Source of the DNA: JALZCH01 sp036387315
GTDB taxonomy: Bacteria; Acidobacteriota; Blastocatellia; Pyrinomonadales; Pyrinomonadaceae
NCBI GenBank assembly: GCA_036387315.1
Contig: DASVTY010000006.1
Span: 62,001-126,000 of the forward strand
DNA: 64,000 nucleotides
Direction: 5' to 3'
In this document: positions 57,049-64,000 of the stretch, in pieces
Position numbering within the stretch: the first letter of the stretch is position 1
Layout of the letters: the number at the start of each line of letters is the position of its first letter
Notes under the pieces: generated by a model
The model's database searches: none
Seen by the model: the letters and a program-made list of their open reading frames with translations, nothing else
Told to the model about the DNA's origin: nothing
Translations under genes and position numbers: made by a program

Positions 57049-58032
57049 TCAGCTTTTTTCGTTTAAAGCGCGTGCGGCTTCGCGAGCGAAATAAGTGATG
57101 ATTAAATCGGCTCCGGCGCGTTTTATCGCTGTCAGAGTTTCAAGCATCACTCGTTTTTCATCAATCCAACCTCTTTCCGCAGCGGCTTTAATCATCGCGT
57201 ATTCGCCCGAAACGTGATAAGCCGCAATCGGCAAATCGTATTTTTGCCGCAGGGCGTAAACCAAATCGAGATACGCCGTCGCAGGTTTGACCATCAAAAA
57301 ATCCGCGCCTTCCGCCGCATCGAGCGCGGCTTCGCGCATTGCTTCGCGGAAATTTGCTGCGTCCATTTGATAAGCCCTGCGGTCGCCGAATGCGGGCGCG
57401 CTATCGGCGGCTTCGCGGAACGGTCCGTAAAAGGCGGATGCGAATTTGACGGCGTAAGACATTATCGGAATGTGCGCAAAACTGCTTTCGTCGAGCGCCC
57501 GGCGGATCGCCGCAACCTGTCCGTCCATCATCGCCGAAGGCGCAATAATGTCGGCTCCGGCTTGAGCCTGACTGACAGCCGTATTTGCGAGCAGCCGCAA
57601 AGTTTGATCGTTTAAAACTTCGCCGTTTTCGTCAATCGCGCCGCAATGACCGTGCGCGGTGTATTCGCACAAACAGCAATCGGCGACGACAACCATTTCC
57701 GGCACTGCTCTTTTAATCGCTCGCGCGGCTTGTTGCACAACTCCGTTTTCGGCAAATGCGCCTGTCCCTTCGGCGTCCTTTGTCTCCGGCAAACCGAATA
57801 GAATTACGGCTTTAATTCCTTCGTCGAAAGCCGCCTCCGCCTCTCGCACAGATTCGTCAACCGACAAATTAAAAACGCCGGGCATTGAAGAAACGGCGCG
57901 CCGCACTCCTTTTCCGGCGCAAACAAAAAGCGGCAAAATGAAATCCTCCGCCGAAAGCCGGGTTTCCTGCACGAGCGAGCGCAGCGCGGCGGTGCGGCGA
58001 AGACGGCGCGGGCGTTGAACTATATCGAGCAT
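57049..58032 (-). CDS. hemB: Delta-aminolevulinic acid dehydratase (porphobilinogen synthase)
   Basis: A 327-residue HemB, joining two 5-aminolevulinate to porphobilinogen in tetrapyrrole synthesis. The Zn-site cysteines are present in DCCLCEYTAHGHCG, which marks the zinc-dependent type. The two active-site lysines are in MSYAVKFASAFYGPFREAA and DFLMVKPATAYLDLVY. Also seen: RPRRLRRTAALRSLVQETRL and GIKAVILFGLPETKDAEGTG. The start ATG 58032 follows GAGAGGTTTAGGAA. It stands alone between the TPR gene and the response regulator. Confidence 0.97.
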   Translation of the reverse strand: MLDIVQRPRRLRRTAALRSLVQETRLSAEDFILPLFVCAGKGVRRAVSSMPGVFNLSVDESVREAEAAFDEGIKAVILFGLPETKDAEGTGAFAENGVVQQAARAIKRAVPEMVVVADCCLCEYTAHGHCGAIDENGEVLNDQTLRLLANTAVSQAQAGADIIAPSAMMDGQVAAIRRALDESSFAHIPIMSYAVKFASAFYGPFREAADSAPAFGDRRAYQMDAANFREAMREAALDAAEGADFLMVKPATAYLDLVYALRQKYDLPIAAYHVSGEYAMIKAAAERGWIDEKRVMLETLTAIKRAGADLIITYFAREAARALNEKS

Positions 58033-58180
58033 TTCCTAAACCTCTCGGAATAAATGTATAATTTAAACCATACCAAATATCGAGCCGAAAAAAGAGCGTG
58101 AACGCTTTTAAAATTTTGTGTTATGCTATTTTGCCGGAAAGAGATGTTTTTAATTTTATTGATTTGCTTACACGAACGAT

Positions 58181-58543
58181 ATGCCGAAGACGATTCTTGT
58201 GGTTGAAGATTACGATGACGCGCGCTATTTAATTAAATTTATGCTGCAAATGCTGGGTCATCGTGTGGTCGAGGCGACTGATGGACGCGAAGCCATCGAA
58301 TGCGTTAAAAAAGACCGACCGGATTTAATTTTGATGGATTTAGCCTTGCCGATTATGGACGGCGTAACGGCGACCAGGGTTATTAGGGAAATGGAGGAAT
58401 CGTCTGATGTGCCGGTCGTCTGCGTCACCGCGCACAGCGAAAAATATCGCAACGAAGCCATTCAAGCCGGAGCGAATATGGTCGTCCGCAAACCGGTTGA
58501 TATGGAAGATTTGAAACCGATACTTTCGCAGTATCTGTCATAA
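58181..58543 (+). CDS. Single-domain response regulator
   Basis: A 120-residue receiver domain with no output domain. The acidic pocket is VVEDYDDAR (Asp pair near 9-10), the phospho-acceptor Asp in LILMDLALPIMDG near 53, the switch Thr in VCVTAHS and Lys in VVRKPVD near 104 are all present. It should signal by protein contact (CheY/DivK-like). No kinase gene is near; hemB is divergent to it. Confidence 0.93.
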   Translation: MPKTILVVEDYDDARYLIKFMLQMLGHRVVEATDGREAIECVKKDRPDLILMDLALPIMDGVTATRVIREMEESSDVPVVCVTAHSEKYRNEAIQAGANMVVRKPVDMEDLKPILSQYLS

Positions 58544-59006
58544 ATCCCGGAACAATAGTTTGTACGGAACCTTAAACTTGACGTTTTTAATGCGGCTGAG
58601 TATCTCACAGGGTTAGAGCATGGAATTCAAACCTGCTGCGGTCAGCCGCCGTTTAATAGAACCAGTGGCTTACACATCAAAGCACACCTCAATAAGGTGT
58701 GCTTTTTCGTTTAATATATCCTTCATTGTATCCAAAAAAATTAAGGACACAATGAAAAAAACACTGGCTTTATCCTTTAGCGTTTTGTGATTGCCCCAAT
58801 AACTTAAATCCTGATACATCAAAAATGTGTCCTTAGTAAGACTTTTTAGCCACTGCCGGATTTGATTTGTTTTTATACCTGTAGCAGAAAGGGCACTTTT
58901 GCATTTGCACAAATTACCCTAACAACGCTCTTTTAGCTACTCCCAAAAGCCTAAGACACTTGACACAAACGAAGTGGGAACGTAATCTTTTATTTCGTTC
59001 TAACGC
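58544..59006. other. Non-coding gap with terminator before tRNA-Arg
   Basis: No credible gene in 463 bases. A hairpin terminator lies at 58679-58705. An 80-codon minus-strand frame (58670-58912) starts over the hairpin region and has no family features or ribosome-binding site, so it is not called. The sequence is more AT-rich than the block to the left, suggesting the edge of an island. Confidence 0.5.
58679..58709 (+). terminator. Rho-independent terminator
   Basis: AAAGCACACCT pairs with AGGTGTGCTTT (58679-58689 with 58695-58705), loop CAATA, followed by TTCG. Its distance of 135 bases to the response regulator stop suggests it ends that transcript or a lost gene. Confidence 0.75.
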
Positions 59007-59080
59007 GCACCCGTAGCTCAGTTGGATAGAGCGTTTGACTACGAATCAAAAGGTCGCACGTTCGAGTCGTGCCGGGTGCA
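59007..59080 (+). tRNA. tRNA-Arg (anticodon ACG)
   Basis: Acceptor stem GCACCCG (59007-59013) pairs with CGGGTGC (59073-59079), discriminator A59080. D arm AGCTCAGTTGGATAGAGC. The anticodon stem TTTGA/TCAAA encloses CTACGAA with anticodon ACG, expected to be edited to ICG and to read CGN codons. T arm GGTTCGAGTC-like (CGTTCGAGTCG). CCA is not encoded, unlike tRNA-Ala in this window. AT-rich island-like genes begin right after it. Confidence 0.96.
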
Positions 59081-59102
59081 TCAATAAAAATAACAATTTA
59101 AG

Positions 59103-59133
59103 GCGAGCTTTAACGCTCGCTTTTGTTGTTTTT
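59103..59133 (+). terminator. Terminator after tRNA-Arg
   Basis: GCGAGC (59103-59108), 6-base loop, GCTCGC (59115-59120), followed by TTTTGTTGTTTTT. Confidence 0.75.
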
Positions 59134-59320
59134 CCTATTATGTTTCCTATCACTATCACTGTAATTCAATTTTTTCCTAATTTTTGAAGTTTGTTTTCAT
59201 TACTTGTAGAATTGTTATCAAGAAATGAACGCGTCGTTTGGTCTAAAATCTTTGGCGGCGCGTTCGGTTGAAGATTGAAGGCTTGCCTTTGTTAGCGCAT
59301 TGGTAAGCCTTTAATCGTTT

Positions 59321-59653
59321 TTATTGCACAATCTCTAAATATCGTTGAATCAATCGAGCAGCCGCTCTGTGATAGCAGGGAAAACCGCCGTTATACGCTT
59401 CACACTGGCAAACGCCATTTGCTGTGTAACGAGTGCCGCGCGTTCCAACAATCTCAAGCGATGCGGTGCGAAGATCGTAAGCTATTTCTGGATTCTGTTC
59501 GATAACTGCAACAGCTTTTCCAATAGCATTAGCCCAGCGTTTTCCGTCAAGTGTTTCCGGGTTTAATTTAGCCAGCGAATTGGCGGCAACTTGCGCTAAA
59601 ACTTCGCGGTTGATGAAAGCGGGTTTAATTCTGGTTACTCGAAAGTTTGTCAT
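59321..59653 (-). CDS. SWIM zinc-finger-like small protein
   Basis: A 110-residue protein ending in NGVCQCEAYNGGFPCYHRAA, which fits the SWIM pattern C-x-C-x(n)-C-x-H. The N-terminal 70 residues (KPAFINREVLAQVAANSLAK) are helical. SWIM domains bind DNA or protein; small SWIM proteins occur on mobile elements. The start is supported by AGAGAGGACAGAAAAA before ATG 59653. It is divergent from the ribbon-helix-helix-like gene, and a palindromic operator-like site lies between them. Confidence 0.7.
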   Translation of the reverse strand: MTNFRVTRIKPAFINREVLAQVAANSLAKLNPETLDGKRWANAIGKAVAVIEQNPEIAYDLRTASLEIVGTRGTRYTANGVCQCEAYNGGFPCYHRAAARLIQRYLEIVQ

Positions 59654-59714
59654 TTTTTTCTGTCCTCTCTGTTTTTGAATTTGTCATTTCTGACTTCCAG
59701 CAGATATTATAAAT

Positions 59715-59753
59715 CAAGTTACGTAACCTGTAAATCAAAAGTTGCGTAACTTG
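59715..59753. promoter_or_regulatory. Operator-like inverted repeat between divergent genes
   Basis: CAAGTTACGTAAC (59715-59727) and GTTGCGTAACTTG (59741-59753) are inverted copies with 12 of 13 bases matching. Each half holds its own GTT(A/G)CGTAAC palindrome, and AAATCAA precedes both, so a direct repeat is also present. It lies 62 bases from one start and 34 from the other, a place for autoregulation. Confidence 0.6.
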
Positions 59754-59786
59754 GAAGAAAAGAGTATTTTCTTCTCGTAATTTTTT

Positions 59787-59984
59787 ATGCCAACACAACT
59801 AATAAGAAAACAATTTTTATTAACCAAAGAAGAAAACCGACAGATTGAAGTAGAAGCGAAAAAAGAAGGTTTATCGGTTTCAAATTTGACGCGAAAGTTG
59901 CACGGTCTTGAGCCGCTTGGAGCCGGTGGTAGTCGTCCTAAATCCGATAAACCGTCGAAATCTAAAAAGCCAAAAAGTAGTTAG
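59787..59984 (+). CDS. Small ribbon-helix-helix-like protein
   Basis: A 65-residue protein. The N-terminal part QLIRKQFLLTKEENRQIEVE and AKKEGLSVSNLTRKLHG matches a ribbon-helix-helix layout: one strand, helix A, the tight turn GLS, helix B. This is like MobC/CopG-type regulators of mobile elements. The C-terminal 20 residues are Lys/Ser/Pro-rich. It is followed after 44 bases by hsdR. It is a candidate binder of the operator-like repeat 34 bases upstream of its start. Confidence 0.65.
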   Translation: MPTQLIRKQFLLTKEENRQIEVEAKKEGLSVSNLTRKLHGLEPLGAGGSRPKSDKPSKSKKPKSS

Positions 59985-60028
59985 TTCTAATTTTCGTTTA
60001 TCATTTCAAACCAATAACTCACAAACTT

Positions 60029-62614
60029 ATGAGCGATAATGAAGCAAAAGCGCGAATCAAAATCAACAAACTATTAGAAGAAGCTGGCTGGCGTTTTTTT
60101 GATGATGAAAGCGGAGAATCAAATATCCGACTTGAGCAAAACGTCAAAATCACTAAAACTTTTCTTGACGAGCTTGGCAATAATTTTGAGAAAACAAAAA
60201 ACGGTTATACCGATTATTCTCTAATTGGAACTGATGGCAGTATTATCGCTGTTCTCGAAGCGAAAGCCGAACATCTAAGCCCGCTTGTTGGAAAAGAACA
60301 AGCCCGCGCTTACGCATACAAACAAAACGCTCGATTTATCATTCTTTCAAACGGCAATCAGCATTATTTTTGGGATACATGGCTTGGTAATCCGAAAGTC
60401 ATCACAAGATTTCCGCGAATTGAAGAGATTGACGATTTCAAAGATTTTGAACCACTTGCCAAAAATATCACTAGCCAGATTGTCGAGCGGGATTATATTG
60501 CCCTCACGCAAAAGCCGAATTACGCCGATGATCCTCGTTGGAAAAATGAAATACAAAGACAGCAATATATTGACGATAGCAAGCTGAAATTTCTGCGACC
60601 GTTTCAACTCCGCGCCGTTCATCGGATTCAAGAAGAAGTCAATAAAGGCAAAGACCGCTTTCTGTTTGAAATGGCAACCGGGACGGGAAAAACCTTAACC
60701 TCTGCCGCCGTGATTAAGTTGTTTTTGAGAAGCGGAAATGTTCGGCGTGTTTTGTTTCTTGTTGATCGGCTGGAACTTGAAGATCAGGCATGGAAAAACT
60801 TTGTTGCTTATTTGAAAAGCGATTACACCTGCAAGATTTATAAAGAGAATAAAGATGACTGGCGCAACGCTGAAATTGTCGTTTCAACTGTTCAATCACT
60901 TCTTTTCAAAAACAAATATAGACGACTTTTTAAGCCGAATGATTTTCAACTGATTATTTCAGATGAAGCGCATCGCTCAATCGGCGGAAACAGCCGTGCG
61001 GTCTTTGAATACTTTATCGGTTATAAATTGGGATTAACCGCGACGCCGAAAAACTATTTAAAAAAGGTAGATGTCGCCACCGTCAATGCTCACGATCCGC
61101 GCGAGCTTGAGCGGCGATTACTGCTTGATACTTATACAACTTTTGGCTGCGAATCAGGCGAGCCGACTTTTAGTTATTCATTAACCGACGGAGTAAGGGA
61201 TGACTACTTAATAAATCCGATTGTCGCCGATGCCAGAACCGAAATAACAACTCAACTGCTTTCTGATAAAGGTTACAGTGTTCTCGTCGGATTGAAAGCC
61301 GAAGCCGAGGCAAAAGCCGAAATTGAAGCCGAAGAAAAGAAAACTGCCGAAAATAAAACAAAAGATGACACGGAAACTTTCTTTTCGCGTGATTTTGAGC
61401 GCAAATTCTTTTCTGAAAACACAAATCGCGCTTTCTGCAAAACCTTTCTCGAAAACGCTTTGCTTGATCCGATAAGTGGGGAAATCGGTAAAACGATTGT
61501 TTTCTGTGTCAGTCAAAATCACGCCGCCAATATCACGCAGTATTTAAATGAATATGCCCACAAATTATTTTCGGGCAAATACAATTCCGATTTTGCAGTG
61601 CAGGTGACGAGCAAGATAGCCGACGCGCAGCAAATGACGATTAACTTCACCAATAACAATCTAAGCGGCAAAGGCAATTTCGATCCGCTTTATCAAACAA
61701 GTAAGACTCGCGTTTGCGTAACGGTCGGAATGATGACAACCGGCTATGACTGTCCCGACATTCTGAACGTCTGCTTAATGCGTCCGATTTTTTCACCGAC
61801 GGACTTTGTGCAGATAAAAGGGCGCGGCACTCGCAAACATAATTTCACCGAAGAACTTAGAGACAAACAACGCGCCGAGGAAGTCGGCAGGCAAGACAAA
61901 GAACGTTTTAAACTTTTCGACTTTTTCGCTAACTGTGAATATTTTGAAGAGAAATTCAACTATGACGAAGTTTTGAAGCTTCCGGTTGAACCGAGCGGCA
62001 AGGAACGCGAGCCGATAACAGGCGGCGGAATCAATCTTGATGAATTTGAAAACTTCAATCCTGACGAACTGAAAACCCTCGAAGAAATCGCAATCGGTGC
62101 AGATGGAATGAAGGTTGATCGAAAACTGTTCGAGCGGTTTGAAGACCGTGTAAAATCCGACGCCGAAATCAAGCGGATGATTGAGACACGAGATTATCAG
62201 GCGATTGAAGATTACATTGTCGGCAACCTGTTCGATAAGCCAGACGATTATTATAATCTCGATAAACTCCGAAAGACTTTGAAGATTGATCGGCGTTTGA
62301 GTCTGCGTGAAATCGTCGAAAAGATTTTCGGCTTTATTCCTTACTTCAAAACAAAAGACCAAATGCTTGAAGATGAATTTGATAAATTTGACAGCCGTTA
62401 TAAACCTGACGAAAACGAATTTGCGACAGCGAAACACTTCTTCAAAAGTTATCTGACCGATGCCGAATTTCGGGATATTATCGAAAGTCGTCAATTTGCG
62501 AGATTGGAAACGAACCCGAACCGGGAAGCATTTAAGAAAGTTCCGCTCGAATTGCGAAATCAGATTATCGAATACATAAAGGATAATGTTTCGCTTAATC
62601 AATTTATGGAGTAA
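60029..62614 (+). CDS. hsdR: Type I restriction enzyme R subunit (EcoEI-like HsdR)
   Basis: An 861-residue HsdR. N-terminal nuclease: KNGYTDYSLIGTDGSIIAVL then EAKAEHL (D...ExK, about 70-90). Helicase motor: FQLRAVHRIQEE (Q-motif-like), FEMATGTGKTLTSA (Walker A near 215), ISDEAHRSIGGNSRA (DEAH), LGLTATPKNYLKK, and in the second lobe GMMTTGYDCPDILN and VQIKGRGTRKH (motif VI). The C-terminal EcoEI_R-type domain ends SLNQFME. It would cut DNA in an HsdM/HsdS-dependent way, but neither gene is in the window; the next gene is unrelated. The higher AT content and tRNA neighbour suggest transfer. Confidence 0.92.
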   Translation: MSDNEAKARIKINKLLEEAGWRFFDDESGESNIRLEQNVKITKTFLDELGNNFEKTKNGYTDYSLIGTDGSIIAVLEAKAEHLSPLVGKEQARAYAYKQNARFIILSNGNQHYFWDTWLGNPKVITRFPRIEEIDDFKDFEPLAKNITSQIVERDYIALTQKPNYADDPRWKNEIQRQQYIDDSKLKFLRPFQLRAVHRIQEEVNKGKDRFLFEMATGTGKTLTSAAVIKLFLRSGNVRRVLFLVDRLELEDQAWKNFVAYLKSDYTCKIYKENKDDWRNAEIVVSTVQSLLFKNKYRRLFKPNDFQLIISDEAHRSIGGNSRAVFEYFIGYKLGLTATPKNYLKKVDVATVNAHDPRELERRLLLDTYTTFGCESGEPTFSYSLTDGVRDDYLINPIVADARTEITTQLLSDKGYSVLVGLKAEAEAKAEIEAEEKKTAENKTKDDTETFFSRDFERKFFSENTNRAFCKTFLENALLDPISGEIGKTIVFCVSQNHAANITQYLNEYAHKLFSGKYNSDFAVQVTSKIADAQQMTINFTNNNLSGKGNFDPLYQTSKTRVCVTVGMMTTGYDCPDILNVCLMRPIFSPTDFVQIKGRGTRKHNFTEELRDKQRAEEVGRQDKERFKLFDFFANCEYFEEKFNYDEVLKLPVEPSGKEREPITGGGINLDEFENFNPDELKTLEEIAIGADGMKVDRKLFERFEDRVKSDAEIKRMIETRDYQAIEDYIVGNLFDKPDDYYNLDKLRKTLKIDRRLSLREIVEKIFGFIPYFKTKDQMLEDEFDKFDSRYKPDENEFATAKHFFKSYLTDAEFRDIIESRQFARLETNPNREAFKKVPLELRNQIIEYIKDNVSLNQFME

Positions 62615-62649
62615 TTTCCCGTTTTATCAATAAGAATGGAATAATAATT

Positions 62650-63261
62650 ATGAATAAAAAATGGATTATCTTACTGTTTTCAATTAGTATTTTTGTTTTT
62701 TCATCTGCTAGTGTTTTTTCCCAAACAACTTTTACGGAAATTAGTGGAACTATTAAGTTACGTGGATCTGTAATACCAAATGCTACAGTTACTGTAACTA
62801 ATATAAGGGGCAATTTTTCCAGAAGTGCGACAACTAATGAAGATGGATTTTACAGATTTTCAAACCTTCCAATAGATCGCTATACAATCAGAGTGTCTAT
62901 GACAGGATTCAGAGAAAAACGTATTGAAGCTAATGTGGGGATAGGACAAACAAATGTTTTTGATATTGAATTAGATGATAACACGTCCTCTCTCGTAAGC
63001 GTCTCAGGTTCGATTACCGGCAAAGTAACTGATAGGGGTAACAACGTAATCAAAGACGTTAAGTTAAGCTATGCGAAAAAAGATACTCCGCAAAACAAAA
63101 CCGAAGTAGAGATTGGCGAGAACGGCGAATTTTATATTCCTGAGCTAGCATTGGGAAAATATTATTTGTTTTTTGAAGCCGAAGGGTTTGAGCCGAAAAG
63201 AAAGGAGGTTAGAGTTAGCGATAAAGAAAAAAAGATTGATGTCAAATTAAGGCGAAAGTAA
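62650..63261 (+). CDS. Secreted protein with two carboxypeptidase-regulatory-like domains
   Basis: A 203-residue protein with a signal peptide (KKWIILLFSISIFVFSSASV then FSQ). Two related beta-sandwich domains follow: about 28-108 (EISGTIKLRGSVIPNATVTV, NEDGFYRFSNLPIDRYTIRV, MTGFREKRIEANVGIGQT) and 115-203 (SGSITGKVTDRGNNVIKDVK, NGEFYIPELALGKYYLFFEA, EGFEPKRKEVRVSDKEK). They are typical of CarboxypepD_reg/CnaB folds. It lies 35 bases after hsdR on the same strand and is AT-rich; its role is unknown. Confidence 0.82.
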   Translation: MNKKWIILLFSISIFVFSSASVFSQTTFTEISGTIKLRGSVIPNATVTVTNIRGNFSRSATTNEDGFYRFSNLPIDRYTIRVSMTGFREKRIEANVGIGQTNVFDIELDDNTSSLVSVSGSITGKVTDRGNNVIKDVKLSYAKKDTPQNKTEVEIGENGEFYIPELALGKYYLFFEAEGFEPKRKEVRVSDKEKKIDVKLRRK

Positions 63262-63283
63262 TTAACGGCGAAGAGAAAAATCT

Positions 63284-64000
63284 ATGTTTAATAAACTGCG
63301 AAGTAAGCTCGGATTAAGACAAACCAGCAGCGTTCAAGAATACGGCTGGCTGTTATTCGACCATTTGAAATGCGATTATCTTCTAATCGAATCAAAAATC
63401 ACCGATTCGCAAGATAAGAAAAACACCACAGAAATCATTGACAAAAGAAATAACCGTCAATTGGTATGGGAAGACATCCGCGCCTTCGATATGATCGTTT
63501 TGAAATACCAAGATTTTGAAACAATAAAGGGAAAGCTGATGGGATTAAGAAAGCGGTTTGACGGTATTTTGAGTCAAGCTGAACTTGAGCAGTACAAGGC
63601 TTCCCCAAAAATTGATTTGGCGACCGTTGCGCCCGCCCAAATCGAAGAACTTCGCGCCGAATACTCCAGTTTAGCTCGCGAGTTTTACATCAGGTATTCT
63701 TATATGGCTTCCCGTGAAGGGCTTCGCTCTCTGCTCTTAAGAAGCGGAGCCGTGCTTACAATCGTCTTTTGTTTGCTGATGATAGTTATCGCCGTTATTA
63801 TTTTTCAAAATTCGACAGATGGAACTATCGGTTTTCAAAATCAAACAAGTTCAGCCGCAGGCGATGGCGGAATCAGTAAATGGTTAAAATACCTATCTTC
63901 TTTTGCCACTCTTTTGATGGTTGTCTTTGCAGGAATTACCGGCGCGTTTGTAAGTATGCAGCAACGTATCCAGAGCGTTTCTTATAAAGGCGACCCGATT
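63284..64000 (+). CDS. Membrane protein, 3' truncated by window end
   Basis: An ORF starting at ATG 63284 (after GAAGAGAAAAATCT) stays open to base 64000, giving 239 visible residues. It begins FNKLRSKLGLRQTSSVQEYG and has a soluble helical part of about 160 residues, then two membrane segments: about 163-182 (GAVLTIVFCLLMIVIAVIIF) and about 208-226 (YLSSFATLLMVVFAGITGAF). No family was recognised. It starts 22 bases after the preceding gene and may be co-transcribed with it. Confidence 0.7.
   Translation, partial: MFNKLRSKLGLRQTSSVQEYGWLLFDHLKCDYLLIESKITDSQDKKNTTEIIDKRNNRQLVWEDIRAFDMIVLKYQDFETIKGKLMGLRKRFDGILSQAELEQYKASPKIDLATVAPAQIEELRAEYSSLAREFYIRYSYMASREGLRSLLLRSGAVLTIVFCLLMIVIAVIIFQNSTDGTIGFQNQTSSAAGDGGISKWLKYLSSFATLLMVVFAGITGAFVSMQQRIQSVSYKGDPI

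Noticed and set aside
58670..58912. 80-codon minus-strand ORF
   Set aside because: No family similarity, no ribosome-binding site and overlap with the terminator region at 58679-58705; possibly decayed DNA.
61793..62602. 269-codon minus-strand ORF opposite hsdR
   Set aside because: Overlaps the conserved helicase and C-terminal region of hsdR; product is Phe/Ile-rich with no motif.

Overview
The window reads as one bacterial chromosome segment of moderate GC content with gene-dense, mostly co-oriented blocks. Gene style points to an Acidobacteriota lineage, probably Blastocatellia/Pyrinomonadaceae-like. Clues are secreted proteins with carboxypeptidase-regulatory-like domains, a Cys-rich N-terminal module fused to such a domain, many Uma2/GxxExxY-type small nuclease-fold genes, and abundant short inverted-repeat elements between genes. 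This placement is inference; no rRNA is present.

Layout. 1-2.3 kb: end of a flavin amine-oxidase-like gene, a crotonase and tRNA-Ala(GGC). 2.3-3.2 kb: a decayed segment bounded by 27-bp direct repeats with a frameshifted SEC-C gene. 3.4-9.1 kb: a bacterial GH47 alpha-mannosidase, a YdcF-like protein, a DUF2278 protein, a Tat-exported amidohydrolase and small orphans. 9.2-14.8 kb: a purine (urate) catabolic operon, allB-alc-uraD-uraH-uricase plus a DUF6986 CitE-like protein, preceded by a 23-codon leader ORF that overlaps allB. 15-30.5 kb: housekeeping and secreted genes (TPR protein coupled to era, rsmI, M20 peptidase, Uma2 nuclease, uvrA, an ankyrin fusion, a DUF1223 lipoprotein). 30.6-55.9 kb: a type VI secretion locus: fha, ykgJ-like, tssK, tssL, tssM, tagJ, tssA, tssB, tssC, hcp, tssE, a DUF922-like metallopeptidase, tssF, tssG, clpV, an unknown gene, a vgrG with a C-terminal toxin-like extension, a likely immunity lipoprotein, and PAAR. 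No tssJ is seen. 56-58.5 kb: PEGA/TPR protein, hemB, response regulator. 58.5-64 kb: tRNA-Arg(ACG), then an apparent island with a SWIM protein, a small ribbon-helix-helix-like protein, an HsdR without HsdM/HsdS in view, a two-domain secreted protein and a truncated membrane protein.

The most striking feature is a family of at least five related elements in gene junctions of the T6SS locus. Each is bounded by roughly 25-bp inverted repeats with an octameric GAGACGCA/GAGACACA pattern. Two full-length copies (about 430-440 bp) encode a GxxExxY protein with a PD-(D/E)XK signature. Three short copies (84-103 bp) look like internal deletion derivatives. The right end carries GGTGA followed by A's and lies at Shine-Dalgarno distance before two downstream genes, so these elements may act as portable ribosome-binding sites and may have moved using a small nuclease rather than a transposase. 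A second repeat style, with a period of 7 bases, forms perfect hairpins between genes and also sits in frame inside era and rsmI.

The T6SS genes together encode the baseplate (TssA/E/F/G/K), membrane complex (TssL/M), sheath (TssB/C), tube (Hcp), recycling ATPase (ClpV) and spike (VgrG/PAAR). Candidate cargo is encoded inside and just before the vgrG module. The purine operon would convert urate to ureidoglycolate and urea, with the CitE-like enzyme possibly using the glyoxylate formed downstream.
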